Source: Notoacmeibacter ruber
GTDB taxonomy: Bacteria; Pseudomonadota; Alphaproteobacteria; Rhizobiales; Rhizobiaceae
Length of the DNA stretch: 64,000 nt
Reading direction: 5' to 3'
Assembly: GCF_003668555.1 (NCBI RefSeq)
Contig: NZ_RCWN01000001.1
Location: 2,455,501-2,519,500, forward strand
Below are positions 24,924 to 34,498 of the stretch, piece by piece (within the stretch, counting starts at the first letter, position 1; every line of letters begins with the position of its first letter). Made by a program: the position numbers and the translations under genes. A model generated the notes under the pieces. The model made no database searches. It saw only the letters and a list, made by a program, of their open reading frames with translations, and was not told the origin of the DNA.

Positions 24924-25978
24924 TGATTGGCGACCTTCTTCATGATCTGGCGGCCCTGCAGCGCATCCGCCAATGCTTGTAATGGTAGAACCTGCTCGGC
25001 AGCGCCGCATTCGGCTGCAACGCGGGGCATGCCGTAGACCAGGCTGGTCGCCTGGTCCTGGGCGAAGGTTCGTGCTCCCGTCTGTCTAAGGGCCAGCAAT
25101 CCCTGTGCCCCATCGGCCCCCATCCCTGTAAGAACGGCGGCGCTCACCTTCCAGTTTCCCAGGCTTGCGATGGAACGGAACATCTCATCGACGGCGGGGC
25201 GGTGACCCTGAACGGGGTCGCCCTGCACGATATGACAGGTCAGCGTGGTGCGGCCCCTTATATGCAGATGACCGACCTCGCCGGGAGCCAGATAGACGCA
25301 TCCGGTCCGGAGAGTTTCTCCGTCTTCTGCAACCTTCAGATGAGGCAGGATCGCACGGTCGAGCCGCGCTGCCAGACCTGCGGAAAAGCGGCCCGGCAAA
25401 TGCTGCGTGATGACGGTTGGCGGACAATCCGCCGCGAACCGGCCAAGAATGACCTCCAGCGCCTCGATGCCTCCCGTCGAAGAACCAAGGGCGATCAGAT
25501 CCGGCGCCGCGCCGCTGGCCGGTGGCGGTGTGCTGGGCCGAGCAGCCGAAGGAGCCGGGCTCTGACGCCGCTCGGCGCCGCCCACTTCCATCAGGCAGGC
25601 ATCGCGAACCGCTTGCCGCATGGTCTGCATGGCGTGTTCGTCGGATAGGTTCGGCTTGGGCAGGCAGGCATTGGCGCCAAGGCGCAGCGCTTCCGAGGCG
25701 ATTTCGCTGCCTTCCGTGGCATGGCTCGAAATCACGACCACCGGCATGGGCCGCAGTTTCATGATCCGCTTGAGGAACTCCAGCCCGTTCATGTTGGGCA
25801 TTTCGAGATCGAGCGTGATGACGTCGGGATTAAGCAGCTTGATCTTGTCGCGCGCCTCGAACGGATCAACGGCCGTGCCGACGATCTGGAGGGTCTTGTC
25901 CTCCTTGAGGATCGCCTCGATCACCGACTGCATAACCGGTGAGTCATCAACGATGAGAACCTTGTAGTGTCCCGGCAT
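24920..25978 (-). CDS. cheB: Chemotaxis methylesterase CheB
   Basis: CheB removes methyl groups from receptors when phosphorylated. The 352 residues contain a receiver (VDDSP, phospho-acceptor in TLDLEMPNMNG), a Pro/Ala-rich linker at about 145-165 and the esterase domain with the catalytic Ser in GSSTGG, His in QHLP and Asp in TGMGADG. The start is the ATG at 25978, overlapping the cheR stop; the frame extends 39 bases further without support. Confidence 0.96.
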   Translation of the reverse strand: MPGHYKVLIVDDSPVMQSVIEAILKEDKTLQIVGTAVDPFEARDKIKLLNPDVITLDLEMPNMNGLEFLKRIMKLRPMPVVVISSHATEGSEIASEALRLGANACLPKPNLSDEHAMQTMRQAVRDACLMEVGGAERRQSPAPSAARPSTPPPASGAAPDLIALGSSTGGIEALEVILGRFAADCPPTVITQHLPGRFSAGLAARLDRAILPHLKVAEDGETLRTGCVYLAPGEVGHLHIRGRTTLTCHIVQGDPVQGHRPAVDEMFRSIASLGNWKVSAAVLTGMGADGAQGLLALRQTGARTFAQDQATSLVYGMPRVAAECGAAEQVLPLQALADALQGRQIMKKVANQ

Positions 25979-26835
25979 CACGCCCCACTCACTTTCTGGA
26001 AGCCCGATGGGCAGCATGGCTTGAATTTACTCAGCGCCGGTCCGTGCAGGCGCTCGGAGTGGCCAAGATACAGAAAGCCGTTCGGCTCCAGCATCTCCGC
26101 AAAACGCACCATCAGTTCGGCCTGCAAATCGTTCGGAAAATAGATCAGAACATTCCGGCAGAAGATCCCTCGGAAACGACGCTTCATCGGCCATTTCACT
26201 TTGAGGTTGAGCGGATTGTACTGGATCAGACGCCGCAGGGACTCCACGGGCTCAACATAGCCGGCGCTTTCCTTGAACCATTTGTCACGAAGCGCCGGTG
26301 GCAGCTTGTCCCCCTCGGCAGCCGCATAACGGCCGGCCCTCGCCTTGCGAAGGATATCGGTATCGATATCCGTCGCAAGAATCCGCAGGTCGGCATTACC
26401 CAGCGATCCATTGGCCGCATCCAGCAGGGTGGCACCGAGCGACAGGGCCTCGCGTCCATCCGAACTGCCCGCCGACCAGAACCGGATCGGAGCGCCCTTG
26501 CGGGCATCGGCAATGGCGGCCGCGGCAACATGGTCCCGAACGTGCTCGAAGTGGTGCGGTTCGCGCCAGAAATCGGTGACGTTTGTCGTGACCGCGCAGA
26601 TCATCGAATGGCACTCTTCCTCGCCCTCCTTGGAAGCGATAAGGCGTGCGTACTCCTCATATGACGCGCAGCGCAGCGCCCGAAGCCTTCTTGCAAGACG
26701 GCCGCAGACCAGTTCGCGCTTGCTCTCCGAAAGCTCGATGCCCGCCCTCTCCGATACGACCCGGCGGATCGTTTCGAAGGCTTCGGACGTCAGGTTCGGC
26801 GCCGTCAGTACATCAGCGGGCGCGGGCATGCTCAT
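25978..26835 (-). CDS. cheR: Chemotaxis methyltransferase CheR
   Basis: CheR adds methyl groups to receptor glutamates using S-adenosylmethionine. The 285-residue protein has the N-terminal helical domain, TNVTDFWREPHHFE, the SAM-binding motif FWSAGSSDGREALS, ATDIDTDIL and the CRNVLIYF segment. The GREALS segment replaces the more common GEEPYS. The PxxGFQ end is usual for chemotaxis CheR. The ATG overlaps the cheW stop. Confidence 0.96.
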   Translation of the reverse strand: MSMPAPADVLTAPNLTSEAFETIRRVVSERAGIELSESKRELVCGRLARRLRALRCASYEEYARLIASKEGEEECHSMICAVTTNVTDFWREPHHFEHVRDHVAAAAIADARKGAPIRFWSAGSSDGREALSLGATLLDAANGSLGNADLRILATDIDTDILRKARAGRYAAAEGDKLPPALRDKWFKESAGYVEPVESLRRLIQYNPLNLKVKWPMKRRFRGIFCRNVLIYFPNDLQAELMVRFAEMLEPNGFLYLGHSERLHGPALSKFKPCCPSGFQKVSGA

Positions 26836-27290
26836 CAGGCGGCATCCTGCAACGTCGTGGAGATGATATTCTCCAGCATGACCTCACAGATGATGGCTTC
26901 ATCATGGAGAATGACCTGGCGCAGGAACTCCGCACCGACCGGCGTATCCATATCCGGCAGGTCCCGAATGTCTTCCGGTGCGACCTGCAGAATGTCCGAG
27001 ACGCTGTCGACGAGCATGCCGGCGAGCCGGTCGCCGACCTGCGCCACAATGACGACGCTCTGCGGGCTCGGCTCGCAATCGCCCAGTCCGAAACGGGCAG
27101 AAACATCGATGATAGGCAGGATCGTGCCCCGCAGGTTCACGACGCCGACCACATAGTCCGGCACGTGCGGCAGCTTGGTGGCATCGTTCCAGCCGCGGAT
27201 TTCGCGGATGGAGGTGATATCGATGCAGAACTGGCGCCCTCTGACCATGAAGGCGATGAATTCGCGTGTGCTCTGATGTTTTTCGGTCAT
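26835..27290 (-). CDS. cheW: Chemotaxis coupling protein CheW
   Basis: CheW links receptors to CheA. The 151-residue SH3-like protein contains IREIRGW, PDYVVGVVNLRGTILPIIDV and VDSVSDI, all typical. Its ATG overlaps the cheA stop by four bases. Confidence 0.96.
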   Translation of the reverse strand: MTEKHQSTREFIAFMVRGRQFCIDITSIREIRGWNDATKLPHVPDYVVGVVNLRGTILPIIDVSARFGLGDCEPSPQSVVIVAQVGDRLAGMLVDSVSDILQVAPEDIRDLPDMDTPVGAEFLRQVILHDEAIICEVMLENIISTTLQDAA

Positions 27291-29464
27291 GCCACTGCCC
27301 TTTCAGTAACGAGGAGCGAACTGTTGTTTTGACGAAGGCCGAGGGCCGATTCCAAAATCTCGTCAATGTCGAGGATCAAGGCGATCCGGCCGGTACCGAG
27401 AATGGTCGCGGCACTGACGTCGGATACTCGTCCGAAATTGGTTTCCAGCGACTTGATGACGAACTGCTGCTGTCCATCGAACTCGTCGACAAGCAGCGCA
27501 GCGGATGCGCCCGACTGCGATTCAACGATCAGCAGAGTGGCTTTCTCCGGCAGGTCGTCGGCAGAGCGGAAGCCGAGCCGGGACGAAATGTCGATGACCG
27601 GGATCAGCGTATTGCGGACCTTGACCACCGGCTTGCCGCCAATGTCGTGAACGGTTTCCCGCGTCACACTGAGAGTTTCGAGCACACTGGAAAGCGGAAC
27701 GACGAAAATCTCTCCGGCGGCACGCACGACCATTCCATCGAGGATGGCGAGTGTCAGCGGGAGGCTGAGCCTGATCTGCGTGCCGTGGCCTGGTGTCGAA
27801 CTGATGGAAACACGACCGCCCAGTGCCTGAATGGACTGGCGCACCACATCCATCCCGACCCCGCGACCGGAAAGGTCTGTCAACTGCTCGGCGGTCGAAA
27901 AGCCCGGCGCGAAGATGAGATTGTCGATCTCGCTTTCGCTGAGTTCGGCGCCCGGCTCGACGATACCCTTTTCAAGGGCTTTCTTCAGCAGGCGCTCGCG
28001 ATTGAGACCGGCACCGTCATCTTCCACCGACACCACGATACGGCCGGACTGGTGGCAGGCGGAGAGCTTGATGGTGCCCTGTTCCTCCTTGCCCTTGGCA
28101 AGCCGGTCTTCCGGGGTCTCGATGCCGTGATCGATCGCGTTGCGGATCATGTGGGTCAGCGGATCGCTCAACCCTTCGATCACGGTCGTGTCGACCTCTG
28201 TGTTTTCACCTTCGAGCGCTAGGACGGCTTTCTTGCCGGTCCCGCTGCACGCTTCACGGACGATGCGCGACATCCGCATGAAGACGGGTTTGACCGGCTG
28301 GGCACGGATCGCCATCACGCTTTCCTGGATCTCGCGCATCAAGCGTTCGATCTCGCGCAGCATGTTCTGAGACGGCGAATCGCGGTTGTCCATTTCTGTC
28401 GAAAGGCTCTGCGCGAGCATGGCCTGACTGATGACGGCCTCGCCCATCAGATTAATCAGCCGATCGACGCGCTCCGATTCCACGCGAATCGTCGGCGAGG
28501 CCTTGAGCGCTGCGGCCTTTTCCTTGGCAGGATGGTCTGCCGGTTTGGCGGCGGCAGGCTGTTGTGTAGCCTCCTCGGCAGCGCCATCCTCGGCGACAAG
28601 GGCGAGAGGCGCCGGGGCGGCGGCAGCCGGCTCCTCGGACTCGTCATCCTCACCCGTAGCGGATTCGAAGCCTGCGAGCAGATCGTCGAGATCCGGCATA
28701 TCGCTCGGGGCCTCATCAACCGGCGCATCGGTGGTATGGGAGATTTCGCAATCGCCTTCACACCACTCGATGATGTCAGTGATTTCCTCGTCGGGCGCAT
28801 TGCTCGAAAGGCGCAGATTGAAGGTCAGATAGCTTTTGGAGCTGTCGAAGCCGCTCAGCGTCGGCACATTGGCGCTATCGGTTTCGACGGCCAGTTCGCC
28901 TAGCTCCGCAAGATTGCGGGCGAGTTTCTGAACATCGTTGCCGCGCTGGTAGAATGCCAGTGTCGGCTTGATCGTGATCGTGTGCACCGTCGCAGCCGGC
29001 GCTTCTATTTCTTCTACGATCTCGAGAGAGCCGATCTCGATCGGAACAGCGTCGAATTCGATATCCGGCTCCGGCTCGTCGGAAATATCGCCGGCGAATG
29101 CCTCGGCAAGCTTCGAGATGAAATCGCTGGTATCCGGGATGTCCGTGCCATCGCGCGTTGCCGCAATGACGTCGCTGAGGCGGTCACATGCCGAAGCGAT
29201 CAGGTCCAGACGCGGATCTCGCCCAGGATCCGCCTCGTTGCGGATGACATCGAGCCCGTTCTCTACCTTGTGAGCGAACTCGACCAGTTCAGTGAAACCG
29301 AACGCGCCGCCGCCGCCCTTGATCGAGTGGATCGCGCGGAAAATCGCATGGACGCAACTCACTTCTTCCGGATCACTCTGCAGCGTCATGAAGCCCTGCT
29401 CGACCTCAGCAAGCTGCTCGGCGCACTCTAGGAAAAACGTATTTTTGATTGTGTCCAGATCCAT
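27287..29464 (-). CDS. cheA: Chemotaxis histidine kinase CheA
   Basis: CheA autophosphorylates and passes phosphate to CheY and CheB. The 725 residues show the HPt domain with H46 in IHSIKGGGG, a long acidic linker with a second ferredoxin-like region (about 150-245), an Ala/Pro-rich linker, the dimerisation helices, the ATP-binding boxes (N: NAIDHGIE; G1: VEDDGAGL; G2: GRGVGMDVV) and the CheW-like regulatory domain. It follows cheY1 after 14 bases. Confidence 0.97.
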   Translation of the reverse strand: MDLDTIKNTFFLECAEQLAEVEQGFMTLQSDPEEVSCVHAIFRAIHSIKGGGGAFGFTELVEFAHKVENGLDVIRNEADPGRDPRLDLIASACDRLSDVIAATRDGTDIPDTSDFISKLAEAFAGDISDEPEPDIEFDAVPIEIGSLEIVEEIEAPAATVHTITIKPTLAFYQRGNDVQKLARNLAELGELAVETDSANVPTLSGFDSSKSYLTFNLRLSSNAPDEEITDIIEWCEGDCEISHTTDAPVDEAPSDMPDLDDLLAGFESATGEDDESEEPAAAAPAPLALVAEDGAAEEATQQPAAAKPADHPAKEKAAALKASPTIRVESERVDRLINLMGEAVISQAMLAQSLSTEMDNRDSPSQNMLREIERLMREIQESVMAIRAQPVKPVFMRMSRIVREACSGTGKKAVLALEGENTEVDTTVIEGLSDPLTHMIRNAIDHGIETPEDRLAKGKEEQGTIKLSACHQSGRIVVSVEDDGAGLNRERLLKKALEKGIVEPGAELSESEIDNLIFAPGFSTAEQLTDLSGRGVGMDVVRQSIQALGGRVSISSTPGHGTQIRLSLPLTLAILDGMVVRAAGEIFVVPLSSVLETLSVTRETVHDIGGKPVVKVRNTLIPVIDISSRLGFRSADDLPEKATLLIVESQSGASAALLVDEFDGQQQFVIKSLETNFGRVSDVSAATILGTGRIALILDIDEILESALGLRQNNSSLLVTERAVA

Positions 29465-29478
29465 TGATCTGTCTCCGA

Positions 29479-29844
29479 TCAGGCGAGAACGCGGTTGATG
29501 GCGGCGAGCAGCTTGTCAGGGCTGAAGGGCTTGACGATCCAGCCGGTGGCCCCGGCATCACGGGCGCGGGCCTTCTTTTCCTGGCTGGACTCCGTCGTCA
29601 GGACCAGAATCGGTGCCGCAGCACTGCGCATGCCGCCCCGAACCGCCGAGATGAAGCCATAGCCGTCGAGATTCGGCATGTTGATATCGGTGATGATCAC
29701 GTCCGGCTCGCAGCCCTCGAGCTTGGCAAGCCCGTCCTGGCCATCTTCGGCCGTCACGACGTTGAAACCGGCGCCTTTCAGACACGCTTCGACAAGCTGT
29801 CTGATCGTGCGGGAATCATCCACGGCAAGGATGGTCTGAGACAT
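29479..29844 (-). CDS. cheY1: Chemotaxis response regulator CheY1
   Basis: The 121-residue receiver domain has AVDDSRTIR, the phospho-acceptor in IITDINMPNLDG, LTTES and the Lys in VKPF. Its place before cheA matches CheY1 of S. meliloti, where it acts as a phosphate sink together with CheS. The ATG overlaps the cheS stop by one base (TAATG). Confidence 0.94.
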   Translation of the reverse strand: MSQTILAVDDSRTIRQLVEACLKGAGFNVVTAEDGQDGLAKLEGCEPDVIITDINMPNLDGYGFISAVRGGMRSAAAPILVLTTESSQEKKARARDAGATGWIVKPFSPDKLLAAINRVLA

Positions 29845-30482
29845 TAGTGCACTCCTTCATTGCGGAGGAAATCGGTGGAAAGACCGAGACGGTCGAGAGA
29901 AGTGATGAAAGGTTCGGACGGATTGGACCACTCGAGCGTGAATCCGTCTTCAAACCATTGTTTGGAAGCGGAGATGGCCACTTCGATGCAGGGTGTATCG
30001 ATGCGCGTCACCTCGGACGCGTCGATGACAAGGTTGGTACCGATACGCTCGAGTAATGTCGCACGCAGATTTTCGGCCTGATCCAGATCGAGAACCTCCG
30101 GCAGGATAATTCCTTCACCATTGTCGGACGCACCGGCTTCGACCGTCATATCGGCAATATCCGTCGCATCTGATTCGAGGTTCGGAAACACATCGAGGGA
30201 AGACTCCGTGCTTTCGGCTTCGGCAGCCTCGAAAGAGGCAAGGTCAGGCAGTTCGTCTGCGTCCACGCTCGCGATCGGTGCCAGATCGGCGAGCTCATCT
30301 ATCGACGCCTCGGCAGGAGCGTCCGCAAAGGCGGGCAACTCTTCCATTTCCAGGGCGGGTGCTCCTTCGAGCATCAGCCGTGAGCCATCATCCTCGATGA
30401 AGGGCTCGGTGAAGTCGGCGGAGATCTCGACGCTCTTCGGCTCCTCGGTGAGGGGCATGAAGTCATCAATCGAATTTTGCAT
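29844..30482 (-). CDS. cheS: CheS-like STAS-domain protein with long acidic N-terminus
   Basis: The C-terminal part (about residues 120-212) looks like a STAS domain (ILPEVLDLDQAENLRATLLE, then LVIDASEVTRIDTPCIEVAI), as expected for CheS, which helps CheA dephosphorylate CheY1 in S. meliloti. The first 115 residues are strongly acidic and low in complexity. From memory the S. meliloti CheS is about 97 residues, so this extension is unusual. It lies between the receptor gene and cheY1, overlapping both by single bases. Confidence 0.75.
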   Translation of the reverse strand: MQNSIDDFMPLTEEPKSVEISADFTEPFIEDDGSRLMLEGAPALEMEELPAFADAPAEASIDELADLAPIASVDADELPDLASFEAAEAESTESSLDVFPNLESDATDIADMTVEAGASDNGEGIILPEVLDLDQAENLRATLLERIGTNLVIDASEVTRIDTPCIEVAISASKQWFEDGFTLEWSNPSEPFITSLDRLGLSTDFLRNEGVH

Positions 30483-32131
30483 CAGAATTCCTCCCAGTCT
30501 TCGTCAATGGCGGCATTGCCGAGAGTCAGAGCCGGCGTGGCGCGTTCTGCCGAGGCTCTTGGCCGCGGCATCGGCGTCTGCTGAGGCGCAGACGACCGGC
30601 TGGTTTCGGCGCGCCGCGCAAGCGTAGCTGTCGCTGCTGCGTCCTGCGTTCTCGCAAGATCGGCGAACCGCGATGTCGTTCCGCTCTTCAATGCTGCGGC
30701 AGCGCCTTTCAGAGTGGCCGCATTGGAGGTGGAGGTCGGCGCGCGCCCGGCTTCGACCGCCGGTGCATGGCGGGGCTTTGCCTTTGCGCCCTGCACGTCC
30801 CGCAGAAGAGCTGACAATTCAACGGTATGGCTTTGCAGCGAATGGCTCGCGGCGGTGACCTCTTCGGCCATCGCGGCGTTCTGCTGCGTCATGCCATCCA
30901 TTTCAACCGCGCTGCTGTTCAGCGTATCGAGGGCGTGCGTCTGCTCCTGAGCGCTCTCTGTAATCGCTTCCACATTCTGGCTGATGTTCAACACGTGATC
31001 GGAGATGCGCTTCAGGGCGGAGCCGGTCTGATTGACCAGCCGTGATCCATCGGCAATCTGCTGTGTCGATTGCGTGATCAGGCCGGAAATTTCCCGCGCA
31101 GCGGTTGCCGAGCGTTGGGCCAGGGCCCGCACTTCGGATGCCACGACCGCGAAGCCCTGCCCGGCGTCGCCGGCGCGGGCAGCCTCCACACCGGCATTGA
31201 GGGCGAGGAGATTGGTCTGAAATGCGATCTCGTCGATGACGGTGATGATCTTGTTGATCTTCGTCGCGGAATCCTCGATTTCCCGCATGGCGGTGAGAGC
31301 TTCGTCGACCACGGCACCGCTGGATTCGGCATCCTGCCTGGCGCTCGCAGCCACATTGCTGGTTTCCTCGAGCCGCTTGGTGGACGTACGAACCTCGTCG
31401 ACCACGGTACCGAGCGTCGAGACCGTCTCTTCAAGCGCCACGGCCTGACGTTCTGTACGCTTGGACAGGTCGTCCGAAGCCGACACGATTTCGCTGACGC
31501 CACTGCCAAGACCGTCGACAGTCTGGCTGACCTGATGGAGCGTCTCGCTGATTCGCGCCTGTGCTTCCTGATAGCTTTCGCGGAGCGATGAAATCTCTTC
31601 CGGAAAGTCGTGTTCGATGTGATGACGGAAATTGCCCTGGGCAAATTCGGCAAGACCCTGCTCGAGAGCATCGAGGGCGGCACGGCTATTCTCGTCGATA
31701 CCGGCCTGCGCGGTTTCTTCGATCACCGGCTGCTCGGGCGCGACCATCTGCGGCTCCGGCGCTGGCTCCGTCAGCTTTCGCGCAACTTCACCGAAGACGT
31801 CGCGCCGCACGAAGAATGCGTTCTGGCCGGCTGGGGCCTGCCCGGTCCGGGCAATGGTCTGCAGAGCGGCAAGAGGCTGGGCGATGAGGCGCGGCACCTT
31901 GCGGGTCAATGCAACCATGCTTGCCAGCCCCACACCGACGAAGATGAGGAAAGCAAACGGCAGCATGGTCTGGCCCGGCAGATTGATCCCGGCGAGCGAA
32001 ACCGCACAAAGAACAATCGCCAGCACCTGGGCTGCGAGGCCTGCGTAAATCAGTGAGGTGAGCGGTTTAACGACGGACGGCACGCGTACATCGTCGTCGG
32101 CAGAATGAGCCGTGGCCGTCGAAACGGTCAT
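30482..32131 (-). CDS. IcpA-like methyl-accepting chemotaxis protein, first gene of the che operon
   Basis: The 549-residue receptor has two membrane segments (about residues 22-44 and 52-70) joined by only a few residues, so it has no periplasmic sensing domain. A short HAMP-like region follows, then the signalling hairpin with [20 protein letters not shown]. The protein ends in DWEEF, a CheR/CheB tether of the xWxxF type. The start is the ATG at 32131 with GGGGA upstream; the frame to 32290 is not needed. It corresponds in position to icpA of S. meliloti, although that protein is described as soluble, so the membrane anchor is a difference. Confidence 0.9.
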   Translation of the reverse strand: MTVSTATAHSADDDVRVPSVVKPLTSLIYAGLAAQVLAIVLCAVSLAGINLPGQTMLPFAFLIFVGVGLASMVALTRKVPRLIAQPLAALQTIARTGQAPAGQNAFFVRRDVFGEVARKLTEPAPEPQMVAPEQPVIEETAQAGIDENSRAALDALEQGLAEFAQGNFRHHIEHDFPEEISSLRESYQEAQARISETLHQVSQTVDGLGSGVSEIVSASDDLSKRTERQAVALEETVSTLGTVVDEVRTSTKRLEETSNVAASARQDAESSGAVVDEALTAMREIEDSATKINKIITVIDEIAFQTNLLALNAGVEAARAGDAGQGFAVVASEVRALAQRSATAAREISGLITQSTQQIADGSRLVNQTGSALKRISDHVLNISQNVEAITESAQEQTHALDTLNSSAVEMDGMTQQNAAMAEEVTAASHSLQSHTVELSALLRDVQGAKAKPRHAPAVEAGRAPTSTSNAATLKGAAAALKSGTTSRFADLARTQDAAATATLARRAETSRSSAPQQTPMPRPRASAERATPALTLGNAAIDEDWEEF

Positions 32132-32351
32132 GAATTTCCCCGAAAACAATCCGGCTGCAAGATACATCCGCACAGCGGTGGGAAGGGCTGACATGCCGAC
32201 AAGCGCGATAAGACGCCTGCTCCCAGTGCAACCCACGATATGGCTATTGAGCTTAATCAGCGGTAAACGGGTGCACCGAAAATGCCGCAATCTTAACGGT
32301 CAGGCTCACACAAAGTTAGGACCCTAAGGTCTCTCCAAACGGAGAGGGCCC

Positions 32352-32780
32352 GTGAAAGTTCTGATTCCCGGCTTCATCGCCATTCTTGCCGGTGCCACGA
32401 TCGGCATCTTTGCGGCGATGCCACCCGCCGCTACCGATGTACCTGCAGAAGCGGAGGAAGCGCTCGGCCACGCCTTCACCGCCGTGAACGTGGCTGTTCC
32501 GAGGAGAGAGGGAGAGTCAACGGATGGCTATGTGGTCGCCACCATTTCCGGCACCCATGATGATTCGCTCACGGAACCGGCGGCGACCGTCTATGTGACG
32601 GCGGCACTCGGCCTTCTGGCGAGTACTCACCAGGTCCAGGATCTGGATCCGGACATTCTGGCCCACCGGGATCGTCTCGCGACCCGTATCACTTCAGCCC
32701 TGAAAAGCATGGGCCAGGGAGAGGCGATCCGCTCCATCGAGGTGAGGAAAATGGGCTTCATGGCGCGCTCGCAGCCCTGA
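32352..32780 (+). CDS. Small anchored or exported protein, function unknown
   Basis: The 142-residue protein begins with a hydrophobic segment (FIAILAGATIGIFAAM) and continues with a soluble domain that ends in RDRLATRITSALKSMGQGEA and a beta strand. This ending faintly resembles the C-terminus of FliL-like proteins. The start is a GTG at 32352 with GGAGAG upstream. It diverges from the che operon (220-base gap) and lies before the first flagellin, which has its own promoter region. Confidence 0.65.
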   Translation: MKVLIPGFIAILAGATIGIFAAMPPAATDVPAEAEEALGHAFTAVNVAVPRREGESTDGYVVATISGTHDDSLTEPAATVYVTAALGLLASTHQVQDLDPDILAHRDRLATRITSALKSMGQGEAIRSIEVRKMGFMARSQP

Positions 32781-32843
32781 GACGCATGTTTCGCACAAGT
32801 TCGCTGCGGTTAAATGGTTTGAAGAGGCCAAGCGGCGTTGCGT

Positions 32844-32882
32844 TTAAGATGTTCTTAACCAATATCGTTAAGGTCCTGTTAA
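32844..32882 (+). promoter_or_regulatory. Two tandem CtrA-type sites upstream of flagellin 1
   Basis: TTAAGATGTTCTTAA (32844-32858) and TTAAGGTCCTGTTAA (32868-32882) are both perfect matches to TTAA-N7-TTAA, the CtrA consensus in alphaproteobacteria. They are offset by 24 bases and lie about 35-75 bases before the palindrome shared by flagellin genes. Confidence 0.6.
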
Positions 32883-32916
32883 GATTTTCGATGGGCGACC
32901 AACGGCCGTGAGGCCG

Positions 32917-32928
32917 CGGCATGATGCC
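32917..32928 (+). promoter_or_regulatory. Flagellin upstream palindrome, copy 1
   Basis: CGGCATGATGCC contains the perfect 11-base palindrome GGCAT-G-ATGCC. It lies 74 bases before the flagellin start and occurs before all five flagellin genes. Confidence 0.65.
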
Positions 32929-33002
32929 ACCCGGTCAGGCTGGTAGAGCCAGCATGTGCTAAGGACAAACGCGCCGGAGCGGTGCTTGAGAGAACTGTTA
33001 CA

Positions 33003-33935
33003 ATGACGAGTATCAGAACAAACTCTGCAGCCATGATAGCGCTGCGCACCCTTGAGACGACGAACAAGTCACTCGAAGATACGCAAAAGCGCATTTCCAC
33101 GGGATATCGTGTCGCCGAAGCCTCGGATAACGCGGCATACTGGTCGATCGCCACCGTCATGAAGTCGGACAAGACGGCGCTATCGACGGTTCAGGACGCG
33201 CTGGGCCTCGGCGCTGCAAAGATCGACGTCACCTATACGGCGGTCAATTCCGCCAAGGATGTGGTTGATTCGATCAAGGCCAAGCTGGTTGCGGCACGCG
33301 AACCGGGCGTCGACAAGGAAAAGATCCAGGACGAGATCCGGCAGTTGCAGGAACAGCTGAAAGGTATCGCCGGGTCGGCGAGTTTCTCTGGCGAAAACTG
33401 GCTCAACGTCGATTCGTCGGCGCCTGGCTATTCCTCCACCGAAGAGATTGTTTCATCCTTCAACCGGACCGGCAGCACCGTGACGGTCGATACGATCCAG
33501 ATCGACGTCAGCAACCTATCCCTGCTCGACGCCAATCCAGCGGTCGGCGCCGATGGCCTTCTGGAAAAGGAGACCACGTCAGGCACCGCACCGGATGAAG
33601 TTACCTTCTCCATCCTGACCCTCGACATCACGGCGGCAAAGGTGACCGATAACACGATCGACGACATGATCGACTTCGTTCACACGGCCTTCACGGACCT
33701 TACGAATGCAGCCTCCGATCTTGGCGCGATGAAGAGCCGGCTCGACATGCAGACCGACTTCGTTGCCACGCTCATGGATGCGATGACGCGCGGCATCTCG
33801 GCGCTGATCGATGCCGACATGAGCGAAGAATCGACCCGCCTGCAGGCTCTACAGACACAGCAGCAGCTTGGCGTTCAGGCGCTTTCGATCGCCAACTCCT
33901 CGGCGCAGAACATTCTGGCGCTCTTCAAGGGCTGA
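33003..33935 (+). CDS. Flagellin 1, the most divergent of five
   Basis: Flagellin polymerises into the filament. The 310-residue protein has the conserved N-terminal D0/D1 part (TQKRISTGYRVAEASDNAAYWSI) and C-terminal part (TRLQALQTQQQLGVQALSIAN), with a short variable centre typical of rhizobial flagellins. Compared with flagellins 2-4 it starts MTSIRTNSAAM rather than MSSIHTN and ends in FKG. The ATG at 33003 is used; the frame opens at 32982. It is separated from the other four by 15 kb and is the only one with tandem CtrA sites. Confidence 0.96.
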   Translation: MTSIRTNSAAMIALRTLETTNKSLEDTQKRISTGYRVAEASDNAAYWSIATVMKSDKTALSTVQDALGLGAAKIDVTYTAVNSAKDVVDSIKAKLVAAREPGVDKEKIQDEIRQLQEQLKGIAGSASFSGENWLNVDSSAPGYSSTEEIVSSFNRTGSTVTVDTIQIDVSNLSLLDANPAVGADGLLEKETTSGTAPDEVTFSILTLDITAAKVTDNTIDDMIDFVHTAFTDLTNAASDLGAMKSRLDMQTDFVATLMDAMTRGISALIDADMSEESTRLQALQTQQQLGVQALSIANSSAQNILALFKG

Positions 33936-33972
33936 TGAAACGGTCCGGCCCGCCACGGGCCGATTGAACCAA

Positions 33973-34016
33973 GACAGCAAAAAGCCCGGATCGATCGGTC
34001 CGGGCTTTTTGCTGTC
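33973..34016. terminator. Bidirectional terminator with perfect 18-bp stem
   Basis: The arms at 33973-33990 and 33999-34016 are perfectly complementary over 18 bp (GC-rich core AGCCCGGA) with an 8-base loop. T-runs occur on both strands, so it can end both flagellin 1 and the minus-strand motA operon. Confidence 0.9.
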
Positions 34017-34078
34017 TGGCGTTATTCGTCCGAATCGCCTTGCCACCTCCAACCAACTGTGACAGGCGCAAATAGAGA

Positions 34079-34498
34079 TCAGGTCAGCATGAACTGTTCG
34101 GCCTGAAGGGTTTCGGCAAGATATCGCGTATTGGCGTCCGGATCGCCGTTATTGTTTGGAAACGCGATGTAATCCAGCTGCACGCGCGCGCCCTCCCCGG
34201 AAAGGAACAGGCGGAAATACGCCTGCAAATCCGTCCTGTTGAGCGCAAGGTCCAGACAGATTTCAGGCAGTTTGTTCCAGCCAAGCACGATGCTGGAGCT
34301 GTTACCCAGAGTGATAAAGCCCGGCATGAAGTGAAAATTGGCTGCTTCATTGACGATCTCGGCGAGCGAGACATGAAGGTCGAGCGCAATGAAAGCGGCA
34401 AAATGCACCGGATCGGCCAGCAGGAGCTCTTCGGCGAAAGGCGCAATGCCCTCAGCGAGAATAGCCTCGCGAGCAAGCTTTTGGTCAGTAGGCAGCAT
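34079..34498 (-). CDS. Conserved-looking protein after flhB, function unknown
   Basis: The 139-residue soluble protein starts MLPTDQKLAREAILAEGIAP and overlaps the flhB 3' end by 14 bases. It has no membrane segment, and its second half contains LDLALNRTDLQAYFRLFLSG. I do not recognise a family. As the last gene of the motA-fliM-fliN-fliG-flhB operon it probably serves the flagellar motor or export. Confidence 0.7.
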   Translation of the reverse strand: MLPTDQKLAREAILAEGIAPFAEELLLADPVHFAAFIALDLHVSLAEIVNEAANFHFMPGFITLGNSSSIVLGWNKLPEICLDLALNRTDLQAYFRLFLSGEGARVQLDYIAFPNNNGDPDANTRYLAETLQAEQFMLT

